Source: Chitinophaga hostae (GTDB taxonomy: Bacteria; Bacteroidota; Bacteroidia; Chitinophagales; Chitinophagaceae). Taken from it: a DNA stretch of 64,000 bases. Position numbers and translations under genes: made by a program. Numbering within the stretch: position 1 is the stretch's first letter; every line of letters starts with the position of its first letter. The DNA is taken from contig NZ_JAGTXB010000005.1 of assembly GCF_018224885.1 (NCBI RefSeq), positions 124,001 through 188,000 on the forward strand. The letters are read 5' to 3'. This document shows positions 54,315-61,243 of this stretch, one piece after another. The notes below the pieces were generated by a model, which saw only the letters and a list, made by a program, of their open reading frames with translations, made no database searches and was not told the DNA's origin.

Positions 54315-54500
54315 CTAGTTTGTAATTGGCTCTGTTCTGTTTTCCCATATTGTTTTAATTTTTTTTCCTGCTTCTTCGGGACTTATTTTAATATATTTAT
54401 AAAAGTCTACAAGACTTTTATGCCCGCTAAGTTTCATAATCAATTCTACTGGTGTTCCTGCAAGAAATTCATTGCCATAAGCAGCAGCCCTTGTTTACTT
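54315..54500 (-). pseudogene. C-terminal remnant of a third tyrosine integrase
   Basis: The reverse strand reads NEFLAGTPVELIMKLSGHKS then LVDFYKYIKISPEEAGKKIK and TIWENR, ending at TAG 54315-54317. This is the integrase C-terminus with the GHxS..FY.KYI (His and Tyr nucleophile) signature. An in-frame stop lies just upstream of the preserved part. It marks the probable right edge of the island region. Confidence 0.7.
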
Positions 54501-54548
54501 TTTGCGGTCGGAAGTACCATATTTTACAATGTACGCCGGATCGAAAGC

Positions 54549-55526
54549 TTATTTTCCTGATCGAGTCGGCGTGAGCCCGAAACGCTTTTTAAAAGCCCGC
54601 TGAAAATGCTGGGGGTGTGCATAGCCCAGTTCATAAGCGATCTGGGAGATACTCTTTTGACCCTCTTTGATCAGGTACCGGGCTGCTTTCAATCTTTCCT
54701 CCTGCAACATTCCAAAAACGGTAGTACCAAAAACCTGCTTAAAATATTTTTTGAGTTTAAATTCATTAAGCCCACAAAGCTCAGAAAGGGCGGATAGCGG
54801 AAGCGGATCGGCAAGCCGCTCCAATACTATGGTACGTGCATGATGCACCTTTTCCAGGTCTGTTTTGGAAATCCGGCAGTCTTTGGGCTGATGCCCGGTC
54901 AATAGTTCGCATTGACGACATAACAGGTCAAGGATCTTAGCATCAAAATATAGTTTCCCTAATCCCGAAGCAAAGGGCGCATTCCAGAATGTAGTGAAAA
55001 AATATTGAAAATCTCCACTAAGCGCCTTTAAAGGCGATTGCAAAACAAATGGATCTCTATTGACGATCTTTTCTGCAAATGGCATCAGTTCAGGAAGATA
55101 ACCTGCGAAAAGACTTGCCATATAATCAGGTACCAGGTGAGCTGAAAATAAACGATGGATACCACCATGCATGACCTGGTTCGTTTCCTGCCCTGATGGG
55201 TTGAATAGTAATTGATGATCTCCTGTTGTCATCGTGTTTGCAGGTAATTGGCCATCATAAGTTATGCCGACTGTACCCGACAGCATAAAATTAAGCTCAA
55301 TCATTGGTACCAAGTTTTGATGGAGGACAGGAGCTGTTTCAGTATCGGTAATAATAGTCCTGTCAACGACACCCATGGTATCCGTTACCACAAATTTTAG
55401 CTTTTGCTCATTCCCCTGAGAGAAACCGTGGAACTGCTGTGTCGTCCCACGTGGTACGGCCAGAAGGGACTCCATATTAATTGGTGGTATTTCTGCGCAA
55501 CTTCGGAGTTCTTTCCTGATTTCCAT
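54549..55526 (-). CDS. AraC family transcriptional regulator (PchR-like)
   Basis: 325 residues. It has a long N-terminal sensing domain (1-225) with NLVPMIELNFMLSGTVGITY. The C-terminal double helix-turn-helix includes LPLSALSELCGLNEFKLKKY, FKQVFGTTVFGMLQEERLKA, ISQIAYELGYAHPQHFQRAF and KKRFGLTPTRSG. The 'L.E.KLK..FK..FGTTVF' form is that of PchR-like regulators. It is divergent from the alpha/beta hydrolase gene (161 bp gap), which is its likely target. Confidence 0.9.
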   Translation of the reverse strand: MEIRKELRSCAEIPPINMESLLAVPRGTTQQFHGFSQGNEQKLKFVVTDTMGVVDRTIITDTETAPVLHQNLVPMIELNFMLSGTVGITYDGQLPANTMTTGDHQLLFNPSGQETNQVMHGGIHRLFSAHLVPDYMASLFAGYLPELMPFAEKIVNRDPFVLQSPLKALSGDFQYFFTTFWNAPFASGLGKLYFDAKILDLLCRQCELLTGHQPKDCRISKTDLEKVHHARTIVLERLADPLPLSALSELCGLNEFKLKKYFKQVFGTTVFGMLQEERLKAARYLIKEGQKSISQIAYELGYAHPQHFQRAFKKRFGLTPTRSGK

Positions 55527-55687
55527 AAATGGTATAAATTGATCCGTCTGATGCCCTGCTATTAAATATTAAATCTGCAAATTTGTTACTGTAAAAGATA
55601 AAGGTAAATATTAAGAAGCAGGAAATGCAAACAAAACTTACTAAGCTAACTGCTATCTACTAAATTATCACATTAAAAGCATAACAC

Positions 55688-56395
55688 GTGGAAAAACAAG
55701 ACCTGGCAATTATCCTGGTTCATGGAGCCTGGGGAGATGGATCTCATTGGCGGCATATTATTCCGATACTGGATAAAGCAGGGTATGCTGTACGGGCCGT
55801 ACAGAATCCTTTAACATCGCTGGAAGATGATATTAATAAGACCATAGACTTAATTGATGCGCAGGAGGGTAAAGTTTTATTAGTAGGACATTCGTATGGT
55901 GGAACTGTTATCACAGGGGCCGGAAACCATGATAAAGTAGTTGGACTGGTTTACATAGCTGCTTTTGCACCGGATGAAGGGGATAGTGTAATCAGCATAT
56001 TTGATCGCAGAGAAAGGACATCAGGAGCAGCCAGTATTTATCCGGATGCCAAAGCCTTTCTATGGATAAAGTATAGCCAATTCCATGCGGCCTTTTGCCA
56101 TGATCTTAGCGAGGACGATGGGTTGGTGATGTCTTTAACTCAGAAGCCCAGTCATGCGAAATGTTTCCAGGAGAAAACCCAAACACCTGCCTGGAAAACA
56201 AGGCCAAGCTGGTATCAGGTGTCAGACCAGGATCATGTGATTCCACCCGTCACGGAAAAAGAAATGGCAGAAGCGATAAGAGCAAGAAAAATCATTCACC
56301 TGGATGCCAGTCATACATCTATGTCATCGCATCCTCAGGAGGTAGCTGCTTTGATCCTGGAGGCGGCAGAAGAATGTGTGACTGCACAGATTTAA
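55688..56395 (+). CDS. Alpha/beta hydrolase
   Basis: 235 residues starting at GTG 55688 (MEKQDLAIILVHGAWGDGSH). The oxyanion region HGAWGDGSHWRHIIPIL, nucleophile Ser in LLVGHSYGGTVITG, acid Asp near SDQDHVIPP and catalytic His in LDASHTSMSSHPQEV give a full triad. It resembles the EstC/hydroxynitrile-lyase-like 'alpha/beta hydrolase' family found in plant-associated and soil bacteria. No signal peptide, hence cytosolic. A terminator follows at 56414. Probably controlled by the divergent AraC gene. Confidence 0.9.
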   Translation: MEKQDLAIILVHGAWGDGSHWRHIIPILDKAGYAVRAVQNPLTSLEDDINKTIDLIDAQEGKVLLVGHSYGGTVITGAGNHDKVVGLVYIAAFAPDEGDSVISIFDRRERTSGAASIYPDAKAFLWIKYSQFHAAFCHDLSEDDGLVMSLTQKPSHAKCFQEKTQTPAWKTRPSWYQVSDQDHVIPPVTEKEMAEAIRARKIIHLDASHTSMSSHPQEVAALILEAAEECVTAQI

Positions 56396-56413
56396 AAAAA
56401 TAAGACGGCAATG

Positions 56414-56450
56414 GAGAGGGTTGTAAATTTTGATTTACAATTCTCTTTTT
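56414..56450 (+). terminator. Intrinsic terminator after the alpha/beta hydrolase gene
   Basis: GAGAGGGTTGTAAAT pairs with ATTTACAATTCTC (two mismatched G) around a 4-5 nt loop, followed by TTTTTATTTT. Confidence 0.75.
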
Positions 56451-56567
56451 ATTTTGGCTATGCCAGGCAGTTGTGTCTCCGTGCACCTGCGTTATGTTGG
56501 TTTCTAAAGTCATTTTTATAGTGAAAATCGATAATATTTAATCACTCATACATAATTTACTTCATCG

Positions 56568-56600
56568 GGCCTGAAGGTCTTCGCGGTCTTCGGGCTTCTT
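56568..56600 (+). terminator. Orphan terminator-like hairpin
   Basis: GGGCCTGAAG...CTTCGGGCTTCTTT forms an 8-bp stem (one G-T pair) followed by a T-rich run. No gene ends just before it on either strand, so it is probably a relic of a lost gene. Confidence 0.4.
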
Positions 56601-56663
56601 TATTCCCGCATTTTTTCGTTTTACACTACTTCACACTTTTTCTGTTCAAATATTTGTTTTTGA

Positions 56664-56903
56664 CTTAGAACACCTTTACAGGTACTGGATGTGACTATCA
56701 GCCGGCTGTCGAACAATTGTCGCCGGGTATATGTCATGCACCGTGAAGAAGGACTCTGTTACCCTGAAATATCCGTTCGTATATCAATATCTCTTAGCAT
56801 GGTAGAAAAACATATGAGTAAGGCTATCCCCCTTATGAAGAAAGACCTCATCACTAACTGCGAAGTATTACTGGTACAGGTGACGATAAACAAGCTGTTA
56901 TAA
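56664..56903 (+). pseudogene. ECF sigma factor remnant (region 4 only)
   Basis: The open frame from 56664 (possible GTG start 56691) gives LDVTISRLSNNCRRVYVMHR, EEGLCYPEISVRISISLSMV, EKHMSKAIPLMKKDL. This is the region-4 helix-turn-helix of a Bacteroidota ECF sigma factor (usual form LP..CR.VF.MSREEGL.Y.EIA..L.IS..TVE.HM.KAL). Region 2 and all upstream sequence are missing, and no anti-sigma or SusC gene follows. Not functional. Confidence 0.65.
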
Positions 56904-57024
56904 CTATCGCTTCGCGCTTGTTAATTAGTTTTGTTCAACTATTTTTCTATGTGCTTAGTCAAAGCTTTGCAATTGCCCGAAAAAGAAATTACGCAAATCC
57001 GCTTTGATGGTTGCAGATATGGAA

Positions 57025-57813
57025 TTACGCTATGTGTTTATAAATGCTAAACGGAAGCCATCTTATTATTTGTGTTACTAACCACCAACGCCCGGTGATG
57101 TAAACAACTCTCTTCTTTTTTTCAACAGCTTTTATAATTTGTCTTGCTGCTTTGTAAACGGGAGCTACCCATATTTTTTTATTGCCCTTTGCCATTTGTG
57201 TATCGATAAAGCCCGGCTTTATATCAGTGATGGCAATGTCCTTTTTTAATTTGTATGCCTTTATGGTGAGGCCTTCTGCATAGTTACTCATGTATGCTTT
57301 GCTGGCACTGTAAGCCGGTGTCCTACTATTACCTCTTAAAGCATTGAGTGATGAAGTAAGGGTGATGTGACGGTGCCCTTGCCGTACAAAATAGTTAAAT
57401 GCATATGTTACTATTTGTACAAATCCGTTTACATTGGTTAACGTAGTTTGTTCTTCAGTTTGAGGGATAAGGTTTTCGGAGGGATCGCCGTAGCCAGCAT
57501 TATAAATTAGAAGGTCTAACCCATTTAATTTTTCGATCAGTGATTGAATCTGTACTTGGTTATTGTCGGTAGTTACATCAAAAGCAGAAACGACAATGTT
57601 GTCGGGGTATTGACTTTTTACTTCTTCAAGCAACCCCAGTCTTCTTCCGGTGATGGCCCAGAGATAGAGCAAGGCTATCATATCGCATATATAGTATTCC
57701 TCGATATACGGATGTCTGAAATTTCGGGCATAGACATTACTAACTTCTGGCACGGTCATCCGCCGGAAAGACATCAATCTTTCCTTTCCATTTTTCCCAA
57801 TCATAGCCAACAA
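57025..57813 (-). pseudogene. SDR family oxidoreductase lacking its cofactor-binding N-terminus
   Basis: From about residue 57 the sequence is a typical short-chain dehydrogenase: ITGRRLGLLEEVKSQYPDNI, LIYNAGYGDPSENL, LTSSLNALRG, catalytic YSASKAYMSNYAEGL (YxxxK), DIKPGFIDTQMAKG. The first 50 residues (for example RNFRHPYIEEYYICDMIALL) do not resemble an SDR, and the TGxxxGxG dinucleotide motif is absent. The frame overlaps a methyltransferase fragment at its start, so the N-terminus was replaced by a rearrangement. Confidence 0.75.
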
Positions 57814-57982
57814 TGCTTTTAATTGCGGTTGCCTTAGGCCAGTAATAATTCAATATACGGTTGCAGAATTCGTTTATTTCGCAATGAAATACGGTCTGCC
57901 AGCCACACCAGTCTGCTGCCAGATCAAAGCCGCCAATCCCACTAAACAGGGAGCCGTGCCTAATAATTTTTCTTTCAGCCAT
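57740..57982 (-). pseudogene. N-terminal fragment of a C5-cytosine DNA methyltransferase
   Basis: 80 residues: MAERKIIRHGSLFSGIGGFD contains SAM-binding motif I (FSGIGG), followed by LAADWCGWQTVFHCEINEFC and KWKGKIDVF. The similarity stops at about residue 72, just before the catalytic PCQ loop, and the frame ends DDRARS. The catalytic and target-recognition parts are absent from the window. Probably a relic of a restriction-modification or phage-borne methylase. Confidence 0.75.
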
Positions 57983-58259
57983 TTAAAACCGCTTTTGTAT
58001 AAAAAATACAGAATCCTGGTTTGTCCTGGAATAGGTGTTATCATGGGTACAAAAGTCCGCTAAGGGAGATATAGAAAGTATTACTGTCGTATTAGGTAAT
58101 AAAAATTTATTTCTAAATCATTATTGGCGGGAAGGAATAATAATGTAATTAAAATTTTCTGAAGGGAAAAGGAACTTATTAAGTCGAACTCAGAATTTTT
58201 TAGGTTTATTACAATAGCTTGCGATTGTATTTTATTATTAACCCGAAAAATGAATCGCT

Positions 58260-58412
58260 ATGAATACTTACTATTTGGCAGGAGGCGTCGCTCTTATTTT
58301 GGGAATCCTATCGGCGTGGACGATAAACCGTAGACGGTTCAATAGGAGAGGACCCGGTGGGTTGCAACATTATAGTTCCTGCAATGCGTCCGTCTTAATA
58401 CGAACTATTTGA
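58260..58412 (+). CDS. Tiny membrane protein, unknown function
   Basis: 50 residues: MNTYYLAGGVALILGILSAW, then TINRRRFNRRGPGGLQHYSS. One helix is followed by an Arg-rich stretch with NRRRFNRRG. Short proteins of this form are common in Chitinophagaceae and sometimes carry a misleading 'molybdenum transporter permease' label. The C-terminal part here seems shortened. No Shine-Dalgarno site is evident. The gap 57983-58259 shows nothing else. Confidence 0.45.
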   Translation: MNTYYLAGGVALILGILSAWTINRRRFNRRGPGGLQHYSSCNASVLIRTI

Positions 58413-58425
58413 ATGGCTTATAAAA

Positions 58426-58524
58426 ATGATAGGTTATATCTTAATAATTGTTGGGTCGGCTTTGTTGGCGCATGGATATAAGCAAACCCATAAGAATTCT
58501 TATATTTTCAAAAATGAAAAATAG
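58426..58524 (+). CDS. Possible tiny single-helix membrane protein
   Basis: 32 residues: MIGYILIIVGSALLAHGYKQ, then a polar tail ending NEK. It follows the preceding tiny frame by 13 bp. The size and lack of a recognised family make it uncertain. Confidence 0.3.
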   Translation: MIGYILIIVGSALLAHGYKQTHKNSYIFKNEK

Positions 58525-58607
58525 GATACGGAGCGAGCAAAAGTTGAAATGCCGGAGAAGTTGTTGAACGAGTAGAAAGGTGAAAAGTAGTAACATATAA
58601 ATATTCG

Positions 58608-58645
58608 AATGCGGGCAGACTATTCAGCCTGCCCGCATTTATTGA
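58608..58645. terminator. Intrinsic terminator between convergent genes
   Basis: A perfect 11-bp stem AATGCGGGCAG/CTGCCCGCATT (58608-58618 / 58629-58639) with a 10-nt loop, T-rich on the plus side. On the minus strand it lies just beyond the stop of the lipoprotein gene. Confidence 0.8.
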
Positions 58646-58681
58646 AGTGATCGAATAAGTAGCCGTTTTTTTTCCTGTATT

Positions 58682-60373
58682 TTATGGCTTACGTAACTTA
58701 TACACCTGTAAATAGCTCTCCGGAGAATCGGGTGGAGCTGTTTTCCGTCCTTCAGTAAACAGGTAAATCGCATCTTTATTATCTACCCCCAGTACTCCTC
58801 TTAATGAGGAGAAATTTACATATTTAGCAAGACCAGTCGTGTTCACCTGCGACTTGCCTGAGAGGGGGGCATTGCTACCAATCAATTCATTTATCTCCTG
58901 CCCCGCATAAATGTAGGCCACTTTCTTTTCCATATTGTAGGACATAGGTGAAGCATAGGAAAAGGATACGATTTCTCCGGTACTAAGGAGTGCACTACTG
59001 GTGTTTAGTGAACCAATGAAGCTCATAGTTTCCGATACTGTCCTTTGGGTGGGATATTTCCCGGTAAGGCGGCTGGTGTCGGAATAATTGCAGGAAATTG
59101 CCATGTGATCGCCTTCGAAAATCAGCAAGGGTTCTTCTGTCCTGAAAGAATACCAGGCAGGTCTTAGCAGGGTGGTATTAGTGGCGTAATCGGCCGGCCC
59201 GGCAAATCCCTGTAATGTAGACGGGTGAAATACATATCCGCTTGCTGCCGCCGGATATAAACCGGGATAATTTCTGTTCAGGCTAAACAGCGTTTTTACC
59301 TGGCCATCGGGACTGATCTTTGAGACAATAGTTACGGATCGTCGTTCTACCTGGTTGGTTACATATAGATTTCCATAGGCATCCACACGAATTTCCTGCG
59401 CTATAATACTGACTGTATCAATGTTTCCTGCAACAGACTTCTGTGGAGGCCAGCCATACATCACCCGGTTCGTGCCACGACCGCCGAAAAGGGACCGATT
59501 GAGCGGGGTGATTTTTTTGGTGCCAAGGTTCATTTTCAGCAGACGTAATACGCCAAATGGTTTTGCATTTGGGTCTGTCCCTAGCAGTGGGTTGTTGGGG
59601 CCATTATCTGTTACCTCAGCAGAGATGAACAGATCTGCGCCATCCCAGCTGCAGGTTGCCGAAAGTATTCCAATGATCTGAAACTGATCTGTGGACGAGC
59701 TGTATTGAAGCCCGGCTTCCAGTACTTTTGCAGGGGCTTTGCCGGTGATAGATGTGAGATAGGCTACTTTCTTGTTGAAGAAAAAGATGTTTCCGGCAGC
59801 GGTTACATTTCCTCCCACAAAATCACGATCAGCAGGGCCGAAACCATCCTGTTTGAAACTGAACAGGGATGCTACTACCAGGGTGGTATCCGTTTTGCCT
59901 CCTCCCAAATAGGGGGGCGGCGCTGATGGCTCCAGGATATTAATAGGAGGCGCCGTGATGGTTTCACCATTTGCTGTCAGCTCTACAGGAATACTTCTCC
60001 CAGTACCCATGGCCTTTGTAATTACCAGCTTCAGGAAATCCGCTTCCACCGCGGGAATCTCCGGTGTCCCAAGAATAGTGATCTTTTGCTGCATGACTAC
60101 TTTCGCGTTAACACCACCAATTTTAATCTCGAGTTGCTGTGGGAAAAGACGACCTGCCAGTTCCATGGTATCACCTGGTTTGAAACTGGTTTTATATTGA
60201 TAGCTATATTGATCATCCGGACTAAGATACTGTTTGGTACCTATCAATGTAGCATGACTGGTAATAATGGAAGGCTGACTATTCAGCAATCGTTCGTTTT
60301 TATCCACCTTTTTGCATTGTGTTAGCCAAAGCAAGCAGGTAATGGAAATGACTGTTCTGATAGATGTTTTCAT
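58682..60373 (-). CDS. TIG/IPT-like domain lipoprotein, surface-associated
   Basis: 563 residues from ATG 60373 (MKTSIRTVISITCLLWLTQC), a lipoprotein signal with Cys at 20. The N-terminal 150 residues look like one or two IPT/TIG beta-sandwich domains (FKPGDTMELAGRLFPQQLEI, KIGGVNAKVVMQQKITILGT). The rest carries repeated beta strands with YGNLYVTNQVERR and SKISPDGQVKTLFSL, suggesting an NHL/six-bladed propeller-like part. It is the third gene of a leftward operon with a TonB receptor and a DUF4397 lipoprotein, so it probably serves the same uptake or surface complex. Confidence 0.75.
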   Translation of the reverse strand: MKTSIRTVISITCLLWLTQCKKVDKNERLLNSQPSIITSHATLIGTKQYLSPDDQYSYQYKTSFKPGDTMELAGRLFPQQLEIKIGGVNAKVVMQQKITILGTPEIPAVEADFLKLVITKAMGTGRSIPVELTANGETITAPPINILEPSAPPPYLGGGKTDTTLVVASLFSFKQDGFGPADRDFVGGNVTAAGNIFFFNKKVAYLTSITGKAPAKVLEAGLQYSSSTDQFQIIGILSATCSWDGADLFISAEVTDNGPNNPLLGTDPNAKPFGVLRLLKMNLGTKKITPLNRSLFGGRGTNRVMYGWPPQKSVAGNIDTVSIIAQEIRVDAYGNLYVTNQVERRSVTIVSKISPDGQVKTLFSLNRNYPGLYPAAASGYVFHPSTLQGFAGPADYATNTTLLRPAWYSFRTEEPLLIFEGDHMAISCNYSDTSRLTGKYPTQRTVSETMSFIGSLNTSSALLSTGEIVSFSYASPMSYNMEKKVAYIYAGQEINELIGSNAPLSGKSQVNTTGLAKYVNFSSLRGVLGVDNKDAIYLFTEGRKTAPPDSPESYLQVYKLRKP

Positions 60374-60393
60374 CAGGGGAAATATTTTAATCA

Positions 60394-61230
60394 TTAATAC
60401 ATTCTTTCAATAAATAATTCAGCATTGCGTTCAAAATGCTGGGTTACCTGGAACTTGTTTTTGTAAGTAACAGGGTGGGTATATCCCCGGAAAATAATTG
60501 TATAGGAACGACCCGGCATGGCATTAATGAAAGTGCGGCTGAGAATCACAGATGAGTCACTTTTTTGATACACCCGGACGGTGAAGGGCTGGTTGCTATC
60601 CAAAGGGAACTCCTGGAAAGAGGTGACTTCCTTAAAACGGACGCCCTGTTCAAACGCGAGGACCCTGTCTTTCCCGGCAGAGAGACAAACTGTATCACTG
60701 GAAGGGCTCATATGTGCCAGCCGTATCCTGATTTTTCCCTGTACAATCTGGCGGTCGTCTTCTGCTGGCACCATATCAAAAATGCCGGCGCTGTCTGTAA
60801 CGAAGATGGAGTAATGTTTTTCCGGTTGCAGGTTGATCTTACCATAAGTCAATTGCCTGTTGGCGGTATCTACTACTCCCGTGGTGTGCATGCCCGCAGG
60901 GATGCGTATATAGGTCATCCAGGGCTCAGTGGTATTGTAGCGTACATTTGGATAGAAGAATAGATTATAACTGTTCGCGTCTGAATAACCACTATTGAAA
61001 TAGGGAAGTTGTACTCCTTTATCACGCAGGTTTTCATCCGGCGTATATACGACCGGGGTATCCAGCAGGATGGTGACACGTTGTGAGGCTGGTGCGCCCT
61101 GCAGCATACTAATGAGCTCCATGGACGTATTCTGGAAATTGATGCTGACCAGTTGTTCGCCCTGATCCAATTTTTCTTTTTTACATGCTGCAAGTAGTAT
61201 CAGCAGTAATAGCGTATATGCTGGTTTCAT
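60394..61230 (-). CDS. DUF4397 domain lipoprotein
   Basis: 278 residues with a lipoprotein signal (MKPAYTLLLLILLAACKKEK, Cys at 16). The mature protein is strand-rich with DUF4397-like features: RIRLAHMSPSSDTVCLSAG, FKEVTSFQEFPLDSNQPFTV, RVYQKSDSSVILSRTF and the terminal GRSYTIIFRGYTHP. DUF4397 proteins are of unknown, probably cell-surface, function. It lies 13 bp after the TonB-dependent receptor and just before the third lipoprotein of the same operon. Confidence 0.82.
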   Translation of the reverse strand: MKPAYTLLLLILLAACKKEKLDQGEQLVSINFQNTSMELISMLQGAPASQRVTILLDTPVVYTPDENLRDKGVQLPYFNSGYSDANSYNLFFYPNVRYNTTEPWMTYIRIPAGMHTTGVVDTANRQLTYGKINLQPEKHYSIFVTDSAGIFDMVPAEDDRQIVQGKIRIRLAHMSPSSDTVCLSAGKDRVLAFEQGVRFKEVTSFQEFPLDSNQPFTVRVYQKSDSSVILSRTFINAMPGRSYTIIFRGYTHPVTYKNKFQVTQHFERNAELFIERMY

Positions 61231-61243
61231 ACTGTTTGGTAGT

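Noticed and set aside
54303-54560. 85-codon Cys/Phe-rich forward frame
   Set aside because: It is the antisense shadow of a recognisable integrase C-terminal remnant on the other strand.
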